Shown: positions 34,121 to 43,762 of the stretch, one piece after another
How positions within the stretch are numbered: position 1 is the stretch's first letter
How the letters are laid out: each line of letters starts with the position of its first letter
Origin: GCA-002726655 sp046582185
GTDB lineage: Bacteria; Pseudomonadota; Gammaproteobacteria; Pseudomonadales; Azotimanducaceae
Reading direction: 5' to 3'
Length of the DNA stretch: 49,138 nucleotides
Assembly: GCA_046582185.1 (NCBI GenBank)
Contig: JAYGEX010000026.1
Location: 1-49,138, forward strand
The notes under the pieces: generated by a model
Databases searched by the model: none
What the model saw: the letters and a program-made list of their open reading frames with translations, nothing else
Told to the model about the DNA's origin: nothing
Program-made: the position numbers and the translations under genes

Positions 34121-35359
34121 ATGCAAAGAACCCTGAGACAAAGATTTGTTATACAGAGCACTGGTTTGATGAGCGCCAAAATAAAGAGCGCTGGAATCAA
34201 TAGAGCAATTATATTAGTCGTCGGCCTTATGCTGGCTAACACCTTGCTTGCCAGCACGCCGATTATTCCCGCTCCTCCGCAACTTGCTGCTGAAGGATAT
34301 CTGCTCATTGATGCCAATACCGGTAAAATTCTGGTGGATCATAATAGTAAGCAACGACTGCCGCCTGCGAGCCTGACAAAAATCATGACGAGTTATGTTG
34401 CAGCCAGCGTAATCGAACAAGGCACCATTGGCCTCAAAGACAGCGTAAATATAAGTGTGAAGGCCTGGAAAATGGAAGGCTCCCGAATGTTTATCCAGGA
34501 AGGGACGCAAGTGCTTGTAGAGAATCTTCTTCGAGGAATTATTATTCAGTCTGGCAATGATGCCAGTGTCGCGATCGCAGAACATATTGCCGGAAGCGAA
34601 GAAGCTTTTGTTGATGTTATGAACCAGCGCGCCATCCGGCTCGGCATGGCGGACACTAATTTCATGAACGTTACCGGCCTGCCAGATGAAGACCACTACA
34701 CGACTGCATCAGACCTGGCCAAACTCACCATTGCCATGATCAAGAATTTCCCCGCTCACTACAAACTGTACAGCGAGAAGTACTTTACCTACAACGACAT
34801 AAGGCAACCCAATCGTAATTCTTTGCTGTGGCGGGACAACTCAGTTGACGGCGTCAAAACCGGCCATACAGATGCAGCGGGATATTGCCTGGTCGCATCT
34901 GCCGAGCGTGATGGCATGCGATTGGTCTCTGTTGTCATGGGCGCAGGATCAGAAAGGACGCGCGCGACCGAGAGCCAGAAGTTACTCACTTACGGATTTC
35001 GATATTTTGAAACAGTGCCTTTATATGTCGGCGCTGAATCCTTGTCCAAGGTTCGTATATGGGGCGGATCTCACGGATCAATCAACCTGGGATTGGCTGA
35101 AGATGCATTGGTTACCATTCCACGGGGTGCGCGTGAAAATCTTGCAGCACACATGGACATCACCAATGAAATACAGGCGCCCTTATCTAAAGGACAGAAA
35201 CTTGGCACGCTTACAGTCATGATGGATGACGAGATGATTCTGAATGAGCCGCTTGTTGCACTTAATGCGGTGGAAGAGGCCGGGTTCTTCAGCAGTTTGT
35301 GGGATACAATAGCCCTCTTCTTTCTTCGCTTGAGCGGCGGCGATCCGCTTGAAATCTAA
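34121..35359 (+). CDS. dacA: D-alanyl-D-alanine carboxypeptidase (PBP5/6 type)
   Basis: 412 residues. It removes the terminal D-Ala of pentapeptides in the periplasm. The active site shows S84-LTK (PPASLTKIM), S144-G-N146 (QSGNDAS) and K246-TG (GVKTGHTDAAGY). A signal peptide (about residues 28-45, ILVVGLMLANTLLAS) precedes. A C-terminal amphipathic helix (LWDTIALFFLRLSGG) should hold it to the membrane. An internal ATG at 34169 would give a shorter, more usual signal peptide. In this genome family it is often called dacC. Confidence 0.96.
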   Translation: MQRTLRQRFVIQSTGLMSAKIKSAGINRAIILVVGLMLANTLLASTPIIPAPPQLAAEGYLLIDANTGKILVDHNSKQRLPPASLTKIMTSYVAASVIEQGTIGLKDSVNISVKAWKMEGSRMFIQEGTQVLVENLLRGIIIQSGNDASVAIAEHIAGSEEAFVDVMNQRAIRLGMADTNFMNVTGLPDEDHYTTASDLAKLTIAMIKNFPAHYKLYSEKYFTYNDIRQPNRNSLLWRDNSVDGVKTGHTDAAGYCLVASAERDGMRLVSVVMGAGSERTRATESQKLLTYGFRYFETVPLYVGAESLSKVRIWGGSHGSINLGLAEDALVTIPRGARENLAAHMDITNEIQAPLSKGQKLGTLTVMMDDEMILNEPLVALNAVEEAGFFSSLWDTIALFFLRLSGGDPLEI

Positions 35360-35373
35360 TAGAGGACGCTCTG

Positions 35374-35643
35374 GTGACTGAGCCGGTGGCACCAAAAATA
35401 GAATTCCCCTGTGAATACCCCATCAAAGTGATAGGTGATGCGGTGCCGGGTTTTCTTGACGAAATCCTTGGAATTGTTAGCCGATACGATGAAACAGTGA
35501 CCAGCAAAAAGGTGAAAGAGCGCCCCAGTAGCAAGGGTAAATACACCGCGCTTACCATCAAACTGTGGGCAACAGGTGAGCCGCAATTAAAGAGTATGTT
35601 TGCGGAGCTAAAGGCCTGTACGGCTGTCCGCATGGTTTTGTAG
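35374..35643 (+). CDS. ybeD: YbeD family (DUF493) protein
   Basis: 89 residues from a GTG start; GAGGA at 35362-35366, 7 bases upstream, supports it. The ferredoxin-like ACT-type small protein has the family pattern (FPCEYPIKVIGDAVPGFLDEIL at the N terminus, then VTSKKVKERPSSKGKYTALTI). Its function is unknown. It sits between dacA and lipB in most gammaproteobacteria, and its stop directly abuts the lipB start. Confidence 0.93.
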   Translation: MTEPVAPKIEFPCEYPIKVIGDAVPGFLDEILGIVSRYDETVTSKKVKERPSSKGKYTALTIKLWATGEPQLKSMFAELKACTAVRMVL

Positions 35644-36300
35644 GTGCAGGTGTTAGAGCCGACGCCACAATCTATCGCCAACCAGCTTGTGATTAAACGC
35701 CTGGGTCTTGTTCCCTACAGTGATACAATCGAGCAAATGCAAAACTTCACCGCAGCCAGGGACAAGCATACGCCTGACGAGATATGGCTGCTGGAGCACC
35801 CTGCAGTCTTTACCCAAGGGCAGGCTGGCAAGCAAGAACACATACTGGCGGCGGGTAATATCCCGGTGATTCAGTCAGACCGGGGCGGCCAGGTGACATA
35901 TCACGGGCCGGGTCAGCTGGTCTGTTATCTGTTGATGGATATCAAAAGGAAGAACCTTGGCATCCGGGATCTGGTTACCGGCATAGAGCGCTCCATTATT
36001 GATCTGCTGTCAGGCTTCGAAATTGAAGCCAGTGCCAGGCGGGAGGCGCCAGGCGTTTATGTTCAAAATAGCAAAGTTGCAGCACTTGGGTTAAGAATCA
36101 GAAAGGGTTGCTCCTATCACGGCCTCAGCTTAAATGTGGCAATGGACCTTGAGCCATTTTCACGAATAAACCCCTGTGGATATGCAGGGCTTGAAGTGAC
36201 GGACCTTTGTCAATTGGGTGTTCATGAGGATTTTTCATCCATTGCAGACAAGCTGGTCAAGCAACTGCTCGAGATTTTCGGGTATGATTCGCCTCGCTGA
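35644..36300 (+). CDS. lipB: Octanoyl transferase LipB
   Basis: 218 residues. LipB moves octanoate from acyl carrier protein to lipoyl domains. The catalytic pair is C178 (INPCGYAGLEVTDL) and K144 (NSKVAALGLRIR). The conserved RGGQVTYHGPGQ lies at residues 80-91. The GTG start at 35644 directly follows the ybeD stop; a second GTG two codons on is possible. lipA follows after 12 bases. Confidence 0.96.
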   Translation: MQVLEPTPQSIANQLVIKRLGLVPYSDTIEQMQNFTAARDKHTPDEIWLLEHPAVFTQGQAGKQEHILAAGNIPVIQSDRGGQVTYHGPGQLVCYLLMDIKRKNLGIRDLVTGIERSIIDLLSGFEIEASARREAPGVYVQNSKVAALGLRIRKGCSYHGLSLNVAMDLEPFSRINPCGYAGLEVTDLCQLGVHEDFSSIADKLVKQLLEIFGYDSPR

Positions 36301-36312
36301 AGGGAACGTGAA

Positions 36313-37281
36313 ATGAATGCAGGCAAACGAAATAAATTGATACAAGGTGAGAAGCTGAGGGGTGCTGACAAGGTACGGCGCATCCCTGTGAAAGTAGTTC
36401 CTACCGAGGTTATGCCGCGAAAGCCGGACTGGATCAGGGTAAGAATTCCTGCGAGTCCAGAGCTTAGCCGTATCAGAGGCATCTTGCGAAAGCGCAATTT
36501 AGCTTCTGTTTGTGAAGAGGCCAGCTGCCCAAACCTTGCCGAGTGCTTCTCTAAAGGTACTGCGACCTTCATGATTATGGGTGAGATCTGTACCCGGCGA
36601 TGTCCTTTCTGTGACGTGGCACATGGTAAGCCTAATCCGCTGGATGAAAATGAGCCTCGGCAGTTAGCTGAAGCGATAGCCGAAATGCGCCTTAAGTATG
36701 TTGTTGTAACTTCTGTGGACAGGGATGATCTAAAAGATAGCGGCGCCGGCCATTTTGCAGATTGTATTCGCGAGTTGAGGCGAATCAACCCCGATACCCG
36801 TCTTGAAATATTAGTGCCTGATTTCAGGGGCAGAATGGAGATCGCTCTTGAAATTCTGCAGCAAACGCCCCCGGATGTGTTTAATCATAATCTTGAAACG
36901 GTGCCAGCCTTGTATAAAAAGGCTCGCCCCGGGGCCGACTACAATTATTCCCTGCAGCTCTTGCTGCGTTACAAGGAAGTAGCGCCGGCAGTTATGACTA
37001 AATCAGGTTTGATGCTTGGCCTGGGTGAAACAATTGACCAGGTTAAAGAGGTCATGGCAGATCTGGTGGCACATAATGTCGATATGTTAACCCTCGGTCA
37101 GTACCTGCAGCCGAGTAAGAATCATCTGGCGGTGGATCGATTTGTCCATCCGGACGAATTTCAGATGCTCGGCGAACTTGGCAAGACCATTGGCTTCACC
37201 CATGTTGCCAGTGGACCACTGGTCAGATCGTCCTATCATGCAGACTTGCAGGCAGGCGGTGAATTTCCAGCTCAGAACTAA
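36313..37281 (+). CDS. lipA: Lipoyl synthase
   Basis: 322 residues, a radical SAM enzyme that inserts two sulfurs into the octanoyl group. The auxiliary cluster ligands are C67, C72 and C78, and the SAM-cluster ligands are C93, C97 and C100. The conserved TSVDRDDLKDSGAGHFA and the C-terminal RSSYHA serine ligand are present. The stop overlaps the stop of the converging moeB-like gene by 3 bases, so no terminator sits between. Confidence 0.97.
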   Translation: MNAGKRNKLIQGEKLRGADKVRRIPVKVVPTEVMPRKPDWIRVRIPASPELSRIRGILRKRNLASVCEEASCPNLAECFSKGTATFMIMGEICTRRCPFCDVAHGKPNPLDENEPRQLAEAIAEMRLKYVVVTSVDRDDLKDSGAGHFADCIRELRRINPDTRLEILVPDFRGRMEIALEILQQTPPDVFNHNLETVPALYKKARPGADYNYSLQLLLRYKEVAPAVMTKSGLMLGLGETIDQVKEVMADLVAHNVDMLTLGQYLQPSKNHLAVDRFVHPDEFQMLGELGKTIGFTHVASGPLVRSSYHADLQAGGEFPAQN

Positions 37282-38024
37282 GCTTGGCCGCAGGTTTTAC
37301 AATCAGGATCTCGTCGCAGCTTCAGCTTCCTCCACTCCATTGATTTCGCATCGAAGACTAGCAGGCGGCCTGCCAGGGTCTGTCCAAAACCCGCAATAAG
37401 CTTTATCGCCTCCGTTGCTTGTATCGCTCCGATGACGCCAACGACAGGTGCTGCCACGCCATTTTCAGCACAGTTAAGAGCGCTGTCATCAGCTTCATGG
37501 TAAAGACATTGGTAACATGGGCAGTCTTTCACATCAGGATCAAAGACCAGCACCTGGCCCTCAAGGCGAATCGCGGCGCCGCTAACGAGAGCAGTTCGTG
37601 ATTGAACACATGCAGCATTGATCTTGAACCGTATATCAAAGTTGTCGGTACAATCAAGAACCAGATCGGCATTTTCTATTACTGTGAGCAGTGCATCTGC
37701 ATCAAGCTTTTGATTCAGGCAGGTTAACTGAACATTGGGATTGAGTGCGGTAATGCTTGTTGCAGCTGAGGACACTTTGCTCTCGCCTATGCGGTCGCTG
37801 GTATGAGCTATTTGCCGTTGCAGGTTGCTTAAATCTACTTCATCAAAATCCACCAGCGTGAGATGGCCAATACCGGCAGCGGCGAGATACATGGCAACTG
37901 GGCATCCTAGGCCGCCAAGACCTATGATCAGTACATGGGCATCGCATAGCTTCTCCTGACCGCTCACATCGATCTCCGGCAACATGATTTGCCGGCTATA
38001 GCGAAGTAGTTCTTCGTCGTTCAT
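37278..38024 (-). CDS. moeB: MoeB/ThiF family adenylyltransferase
   Basis: 248 residues. The ATP-binding IIGLGGLGCPVAMYLA (residues 33-48) and VDFDEVDLSNLQRQ (58-71) mark the MoeB/ThiF/HesA E1-like family. Zinc ligands appear to be C170 and C173 with C242 and C245. It activates the C terminus of a ubiquitin-like sulfur carrier (MoaD or ThiS). There is no rhodanese domain. Position after prmC matches Pseudomonas moeB, but ThiF cannot be excluded. It overlaps prmC by 4 bases. Confidence 0.85.
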   Translation of the reverse strand: MNDEELLRYSRQIMLPEIDVSGQEKLCDAHVLIIGLGGLGCPVAMYLAAAGIGHLTLVDFDEVDLSNLQRQIAHTSDRIGESKVSSAATSITALNPNVQLTCLNQKLDADALLTVIENADLVLDCTDNFDIRFKINAACVQSRTALVSGAAIRLEGQVLVFDPDVKDCPCYQCLYHEADDSALNCAENGVAAPVVGVIGAIQATEAIKLIAGFGQTLAGRLLVFDAKSMEWRKLKLRRDPDCKTCGQA

Positions 38025-38881
38025 GTTTCTGCCTTGTTTGATGCCTTTGACTCGCTCTGTATAGCCATAACCGCTCTCGCATTACCCTGTATATCGTAAA
38101 GTGGCCTGGGCACAAAGTCAGATGCTCGCAGTTGGCGGCACACTTGTTCCTGCTGATCGTAGCCATGCTCCAGTGCGAGTGTACCGCCTGGTTTAAGCAG
38201 CCGACTTGCCTGCGTAATAATCTGCTTGAGATCGGCGAATCCAGAGTCAGCTGCTACCAAGGCCTCTTTGGGCTCATAGCGGAGCGATCGAAGATGATCA
38301 TCTTCTTCTGCAATATATGGCGGGTTGCTGACCAATATGTCAAGGCTATGGTCGCAAATCGAACTTCCCCAGTTTCCCTGAATCCAGCAGATACCCTCAC
38401 CACCCAATTCGTTTTTCCTGGCGATCTTCAGCGCATCGAGACTGAGGTCCAGGCCGATAACCTGCCAGCCAGGACGCGCCAGTGCAAGTGAGACTGCGAT
38501 TGCACCCGAGCCGGTGCCAAAATCAGCAAGCACAAGGTGTGAGTTATCGAATGTGTCGAGAATGGTTTCCACCAGTAACTCGGTTTCTGGTCTGGGTATT
38601 AAGGTGTCTGGTGTGACTGAGAAGCGAGAGTCCCAGAAATCTTTGTAACCCACGATGTAGGCGATGGGTTCGCCTGCCAGTCTGCGCTCGATCAGCCGTT
38701 GAAACGAACCGGCCTGATGTGAGCATACAAAGTCATCGTCATGTGCAATCAGCCATTCTCTGGTTCTATTGAGGCTATGGGAAAGTAAGAGCTGACAATC
38801 CAGTTGAGGCGTATCGCTTATATTTTGAAGCAAACTGGCAGCGGCCATCAGCTGCCTGACTTGAATTAGATCACTGTTCAT
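38021..38881 (-). CDS. prmC: Release factor glutamine methyltransferase
   Basis: 286 residues from the ATG at 38881; ATG codons at 38887 and 38890 and a TTG at 38899 are other options. PrmC N5-methylates the GGQ glutamine of release factors. The signature NPPYIAEEDDHL and the SAM motif LADFGTGSGAIAVSLA are clear. It overlaps the end of prfA by 11 bases, so the two are coupled: substrate and modifier are made together. Confidence 0.95.
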   Translation of the reverse strand: MNSDLIQVRQLMAAASLLQNISDTPQLDCQLLLSHSLNRTREWLIAHDDDFVCSHQAGSFQRLIERRLAGEPIAYIVGYKDFWDSRFSVTPDTLIPRPETELLVETILDTFDNSHLVLADFGTGSGAIAVSLALARPGWQVIGLDLSLDALKIARKNELGGEGICWIQGNWGSSICDHSLDILVSNPPYIAEEDDHLRSLRYEPKEALVAADSGFADLKQIITQASRLLKPGGTLALEHGYDQQEQVCRQLRASDFVPRPLYDIQGNARAVMAIQSESKASNKAET

Positions 38882-39971
38882 CGCCATCATCCAGGCCAAG
38901 ACTGCTCAGCAAGTCGGCCTGATGTTCCTGTATCAGCTGGTCGATAATGGGTTCCAGCTCACCGGTCATGGTTTGTGCCAGCCGGTGCAAGGTAAGATTG
39001 ATCCTGTGATCAGTTACCCGGCCATCAGGAAAATTGTAGGTCCTGATTTTTTCCGAGCGATCACCGCTGCCCACAAGGTTTCGCCTGGTTTCGGCTTGCT
39101 CATTGAATTGTTTTTCCTGGGCCTGGTCCAGGAGCTTTGCCTGTAACAGGCTCATCGCGCGTGCTTTATTTTTGTGCTGGGAGCGCTCATCCTGGCATTC
39201 AACAACTATTCCTGTAGGCAGGTGAGTCAAGCGTACCGCTGAATCAGTTTTATTGATGTGTTGTCCGCCGGAGCCTGAAGCGCGGTAAGTATCAACTCTT
39301 AGATCGCTCTTGGAAATTTCAATCTCATCTATTCCCTCAAGTTCTGGCAGTACCGCGACAGTACAGGCGGAGGTATGAATGCGCCCTTGTGATTCCGTTT
39401 GCGGCACTCTTTGAACCCGGTGTGCGCCTGATTCAAATTTCAACTTGGCGTAAACATTTTTACCTTCGATTCTGGCAATAACTTCTTTGTAGCCGCCATG
39501 GTCCCCGTGGCGCTCATTTAGAATTTCCAGTTTCCATTTGTTAGTTTCTGCATATCGGCTGTACATACGAAACAAATCGCCAGCAAAGATAGCCGCTTCA
39601 TCACCGCCGGTGCCAGCCCGGATTTCGAGGAATACGTTGTGAGAGTCCTTGGGATCCTTTGGCAGTAGAAGGAACTGCAATTCTTCATCCAGTGCCGTTA
39701 GCATCGGCTCAAGTGTCTGTATCTCCTCATTTGCCATCTCGCTGATTTCGGAATCGCTGTCTTGCACCATGACGCGAGCCTCTTCAAGCTCCTCTGTGCG
39801 TGCAATATGCTTGCGGTAGCAAAGGACGACAGGCTCGATTTCCGCATATTCCCGGGAATATGCGCGATACATGTTCTGATTGGAAATTACGTCGCCATCG
39901 CTGAGTAGGGCGCCGAGCTCTTCGTATCGTTCGACCAGCTGTTCCAGTTTGGTTTGCAGTGTGGGTTTCAT
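38871..39971 (-). CDS. prfA: Peptide chain release factor 1
   Basis: 366 residues. RF1 ends translation at UAA and UAG. GGQ is at 235-237 (ASGSGGQHINKTDS), in the domain that triggers hydrolysis. The codon-reading PxT motif is P190-Q191-T192 here; E. coli has PAT. The variable middle residue is tolerated in the family. Start and hemA stop overlap by one base (TAATG). Confidence 0.97.
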   Translation of the reverse strand: MKPTLQTKLEQLVERYEELGALLSDGDVISNQNMYRAYSREYAEIEPVVLCYRKHIARTEELEEARVMVQDSDSEISEMANEEIQTLEPMLTALDEELQFLLLPKDPKDSHNVFLEIRAGTGGDEAAIFAGDLFRMYSRYAETNKWKLEILNERHGDHGGYKEVIARIEGKNVYAKLKFESGAHRVQRVPQTESQGRIHTSACTVAVLPELEGIDEIEISKSDLRVDTYRASGSGGQHINKTDSAVRLTHLPTGIVVECQDERSQHKNKARAMSLLQAKLLDQAQEKQFNEQAETRRNLVGSGDRSEKIRTYNFPDGRVTDHRINLTLHRLAQTMTGELEPIIDQLIQEHQADLLSSLGLDDGDEQ

Positions 39972-41233
39972 TAGTCTTTATCTTCCGCTAGTTGAAACAG
40001 TTCATCAATCGCCTGAAGCAAATCATGACGACCATCCTTGCCTGCCTGTTTCAACTGAATGCTGGGTGTATGAATTATTTTATTGGTTAGCTGATTTGCT
40101 AACATCGTCAGCACTTTCTCTGAATCTTCGCCATTTTGCAGGCGCTGTAGCGCTTTATCTAGTTCAATTTTCTTCAGGGCCTCATGCCGTGCTCGGAACC
40201 GGACCAATGTATTTTGTGCTTCCAGCGATTTTCTTTTATCGAGGAAATCGAGCACTGATTCCGCAACGATGAGCTCTGCGCGAACGGCCTCTTCCTCGCG
40301 ATTGGAAATGTTATCGCTGATAATTTGTTGCAGGTCATCGACGCTATAAAGATAGATATCCCTTAGTTCTGCAACTTCCGGTTCTATGTCACGCGGTACC
40401 GCAAGGTCGACCATGAATATTGGTTTATGCCTCCTCTGCTTCAAGGCTCGCTCGACAGCGCCCTTCCCAAGAATGGGCAGTTGACTGGCAGTAGATGCAA
40501 TAAGGATATCCGTGTTTACCAAATGCAGGGGAATGTTGGAGAGGTCGATTGCCTGCGCCTTGAATTCCTGTGCCAGGATTTCAGCATTTTCAATGGTCCT
40601 GTTGGCGATGACCATATTCTTAATACCAGCATTTTTTAAATGTCGAGCAACCAGTTCGATCGTTTCGCCAGCGCCAATTAACAAGGCATTACAGGTGCTA
40701 AAATCAGCAAACAATTGTGCAGCGAGCGTTACCGAGGTCGAGGCGACGGACACTGGATTTTCACCGATGGCTGTTTCAGTCCGTACCCGTTTGGCGACCC
40801 TAAAGGTGGTTTGTGACAAACGATTAAGATGTGGACCCATGGTCTTGTGGAGCTGGGCCTGCGTAAAACATTCCTTAAATTGCCCCAGAATTTGTGGCTC
40901 ACCAAGCACCATTGAATCGAGTCCACTTGCCACCCGCATCGCGTGGGCAATTGCCTCGTTGGCTAATCGAACATACATGCTGCCTCGCAGATCCGGCAGT
41001 GGCAATTCATGATAGTTTGCGAGCCATTCGATGACCCGCTCCGGTTTTTGATGAGCGGCAACGCATATGATTTCTGTGCGGTTACAGGTTGAAAGGATGG
41101 CCACTTCTTTTAGATCAGCGTGATCCGCAAGATCATTAAGGGCGTGCCCTAATTGATCAGCTGTAAATGCCACTCGCTCACGCAGGGAAACTGGTGCGGT
41201 CTCGTGGTTGATGCCAACAATGAGTAATTCCAT
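39971..41233 (-). CDS. hemA: Glutamyl-tRNA reductase
   Basis: 420 residues. HemA reduces glutamyl-tRNA to glutamate-1-semialdehyde, the first committed step of C5 haem synthesis. The catalytic C50 is in ILSTCNRTEI, the conserved H10 in GINHETAPVSLRER, and the NADPH site near LLIGAGETIELVARHL. AGGGTGA lies before the ATG. It is the first gene of hemA-prfA-prmC-moeB and divergent from the TPR lipoprotein, as in Pseudomonas. Confidence 0.97.
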   Translation of the reverse strand: MELLIVGINHETAPVSLRERVAFTADQLGHALNDLADHADLKEVAILSTCNRTEIICVAAHQKPERVIEWLANYHELPLPDLRGSMYVRLANEAIAHAMRVASGLDSMVLGEPQILGQFKECFTQAQLHKTMGPHLNRLSQTTFRVAKRVRTETAIGENPVSVASTSVTLAAQLFADFSTCNALLIGAGETIELVARHLKNAGIKNMVIANRTIENAEILAQEFKAQAIDLSNIPLHLVNTDILIASTASQLPILGKGAVERALKQRRHKPIFMVDLAVPRDIEPEVAELRDIYLYSVDDLQQIISDNISNREEEAVRAELIVAESVLDFLDKRKSLEAQNTLVRFRARHEALKKIELDKALQRLQNGEDSEKVLTMLANQLTNKIIHTPSIQLKQAGKDGRHDLLQAIDELFQLAEDKD

Positions 41234-41370
41234 GAAAATTCACCCTGCGCGACAAATAGCGAGGATGACTCATCTTTCCTGTAATCGTAGAATGAACCCC
41301 AGTGCTCCAATGCAACACTAATCTATGCTGCAAATCCTCACTTTATGGGGAAAATGATTTAAAGTGCGTA

Positions 41371-41400
41371 TTGTACGTTGGTTAAAGCGCTGAATATAGG
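41371..41400 (+). promoter_or_regulatory. Candidate promoter of the TPR-lolB-ispE operon
   Basis: TTGTAC (41371-41376), an 18-base spacer and TATAGG (41395-41400) lie 25 bases before the ATG at 41425. The match is moderate. The divergent hemA promoter was not clearly found. Confidence 0.4.
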
Positions 41401-41424
41401 CAGAAAGTAAACAGCGTTGCTTGC

Positions 41425-43206
41425 ATGGAATCGAGAATGAATGAACCTTTGAAATTATTAGACGGCTCTCTGGTCGCGTTGCTTTGTCTGTTGCTGCTGT
41501 CCGGCTGCGTCACCGGTGGCGTTCACGACGAAGGACAGGAAATTGATGAGCCCGCTGAAGTCGAGGTCGCTGCAGCTACCGAAACTGAAGTTGTACGGCG
41601 TCCGCGTCCTGAAAACTACCCCGCCGCCCCCTTCGAAAAAGAAACACTCTACCAACTCCTGGTTGCTGAAGTTGCTGGTTATCGAGGACAGTATGATATT
41701 GCTCTTAAAAAGTATGTGGAAATTGCCGAGCAGAGTAGAGACCCAGGAGTCGCTGCTCGCGCAACGCGGCTGGCAACTTACTTAAAGAAAAATCCAGAGG
41801 CTCTGGTTGCTGCCCAGATATGGGCCACGGAAGAGCCAGATAGCCTGGATGCGCATCGACATGCCGCAGATCAGTTAATGAAGATCGGTGATCTCGAAGG
41901 TGCTATCCATCATATGGAGGCGGTGAAGCGCCTTGGCGGGCTTGCCAATTTTGATGTCTTTGCCTATCGAGCGGCCAATCTTGATGAAAATAGCCGCGCA
42001 GGGCTGCTGAATGCCATTTCCAGAATGCTTGCGGATTATCCCGGCGACGAACAGCTGATGTTTTCCAAGGCGGTATTACTGGAACAGAGCGGTCAGCTCG
42101 AGGAATCGCTGGTCCTCGCCAACAAGCTACTGGAAAGCAAGAATAATATTAATGTCATTATCCTGAAAGTTAATGCGCTCCGGGATTTGCATCGGGTCGA
42201 TGATGCCATTGAGTTTCTGGGAGATACGGTAGACGATCTGCCCGAGAACCGACGCTTACGATTGATATACGCGCGCTTCCTTTTTGAGGCCAACAAACTT
42301 AATACTGCACGTGCCCAATATGCCCGAGTTCTTGAGAAGGCGCCTAATGACGGTGATATTCTCTTTGCCCTTGCGCTGATTGCAATGGAGCAGAAGAAGG
42401 ATGATGCCGCCAAAAAATATTTAAACCGAATGGTTCAATTTAACCGTCGAGCAAGCGAAGCCCACTTCTATCTCGGAAGCCTGGCAGAAAAAGCAGAAGA
42501 CTTTCCAAAAGCTATCCGCGAATTCAAGCAGGTTGGCAATGGTTATGAGTTTCTGCCTGCCCAGGCGCGTATAGCAGGAATGTTACTTGATCAGGAGCGT
42601 GTGAAGGAGGCTCGAGCTTATCTGGAGCGAGTCCGGGCCGAGAATCCTGGCCAGCATCAGCAGCTGATCATTGTTGAGGCTCAGGTCCTCAGCCGACACG
42701 AATTTAAAGAGGAAGTATTCGCGCTCCTGGATGATGCGGTGGATGCTGATTCTGAAAATGTTGACCTTCTCTACTTCCGGGCGATGACCGGGGAGAGATT
42801 TGATCGCCTGGATATACTGGAGCGTGACCTGCGAGCGATAATTGAATTAGAGCCAGATAATGCCGATGCACTGAATGCCCTTGGATATTCACTGACCGAT
42901 CAGACTGATCGCCACGAGGAAGCGCTTGTGCTGATTGAAAAAGCGCTGACCATAAAGCCAGACGAAGCTGCGTTCATCGATAGTATGGGCTGGGTCCAAT
43001 ATCGTCTCAAGAACTTTGATGAAGCTGCGCGATACTTGCGGGAAGCGCTGGATATGTTTCCCAATGATGAGGTAGCAGCGCATCTTGGCGAGGTACTCTG
43101 GAGCCTGGGTAAAAAAATTGAAGCTGGACAAGTCTGGGAAAAAGCTTTGGAATTGACCCCTGACAGTGAAATCCTGAAGCAAGTGATCGATAGATTTAGC
43201 GAGTAA
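41425..43206 (+). CDS. TPR-repeat lipoprotein
   Basis: 593 residues. The signal peptide ends LLLLSGC, so C28 should be lipidated. The mature part is acidic at first, then built of many tetratricopeptide repeats to the end (for example ALNALGYSLTDQTDRHEEAL and AAFIDSMGWVQYRLKNFDEA). It is likely an outer-membrane scaffold. The gene is in the place of the Pseudomonas TPR gene next to lolB; its exact role is unknown. ATG at 41437 is an alternative start. Seven bases separate it from lolB. Confidence 0.88.
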   Translation: MESRMNEPLKLLDGSLVALLCLLLLSGCVTGGVHDEGQEIDEPAEVEVAAATETEVVRRPRPENYPAAPFEKETLYQLLVAEVAGYRGQYDIALKKYVEIAEQSRDPGVAARATRLATYLKKNPEALVAAQIWATEEPDSLDAHRHAADQLMKIGDLEGAIHHMEAVKRLGGLANFDVFAYRAANLDENSRAGLLNAISRMLADYPGDEQLMFSKAVLLEQSGQLEESLVLANKLLESKNNINVIILKVNALRDLHRVDDAIEFLGDTVDDLPENRRLRLIYARFLFEANKLNTARAQYARVLEKAPNDGDILFALALIAMEQKKDDAAKKYLNRMVQFNRRASEAHFYLGSLAEKAEDFPKAIREFKQVGNGYEFLPAQARIAGMLLDQERVKEARAYLERVRAENPGQHQQLIIVEAQVLSRHEFKEEVFALLDDAVDADSENVDLLYFRAMTGERFDRLDILERDLRAIIELEPDNADALNALGYSLTDQTDRHEEALVLIEKALTIKPDEAAFIDSMGWVQYRLKNFDEAARYLREALDMFPNDEVAAHLGEVLWSLGKKIEAGQVWEKALELTPDSEILKQVIDRFSE

Positions 43207-43213
43207 GATTCTG

Positions 43214-43762
43214 ATGGCTCGATGTATTGTTATCAGTTTACTCGCAGCGCTATTATCTGCATGTGTAAGTCAATCAACAATAGACAGCTCTTTGTCGGAG
43301 CGCTCATTTCCCGGCCTGGAGGCAAGCACGTCCTGGCAGCTTCGCGGCAAGATGGGGGTACGTTCCGGCGGTGGAAATGCGAACCTTGGCTTTGTCTGGA
43401 ATGAATCACCTGAGCATTTTGATATCACCCTGAAAGGCCTCATGGGCGTCGCTGTGGCTGATATCTCTGGAGACCGGCAACTCGTCACGCTTAAATTGCC
43501 GGACGGCCGCCAGTACCAGAATGTGTTGGTTGAATCGCTCCTGGGGGAACAGCTTGGTTATGACTTGCCCGTATCCATGTTGCGCCATTGGGTTCGTGGC
43601 ATTCCGGATCCATCTTATTCTGCGCAGCAACTATCCCACGGATTCACTCAGCAAGGGTGGAGCATCATTTACCAGCAATATGGCGTAGCCGGGCCAAGGA
43701 AGATTTTGATAGAACGCGCCGACATTCGTGTGAAACTCGTGGCGCTTGAATGGGCCTATTGA
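43214..43762 (+). CDS. lolB: Outer-membrane lipoprotein LolB
   Basis: 182 residues. Lipobox LLSAC, with C17 lipidated. LolB receives lipoproteins from LolA and inserts them in the outer membrane. Family features are SWQLRGKMGVRSGGG, WNESPEHFDITLKGLMG and the late HWVRGIPDPS. It overlaps ispE by 13 bases, consistent with coupling. Confidence 0.93.
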   Translation: MARCIVISLLAALLSACVSQSTIDSSLSERSFPGLEASTSWQLRGKMGVRSGGGNANLGFVWNESPEHFDITLKGLMGVAVADISGDRQLVTLKLPDGRQYQNVLVESLLGEQLGYDLPVSMLRHWVRGIPDPSYSAQQLSHGFTQQGWSIIYQQYGVAGPRKILIERADIRVKLVALEWAY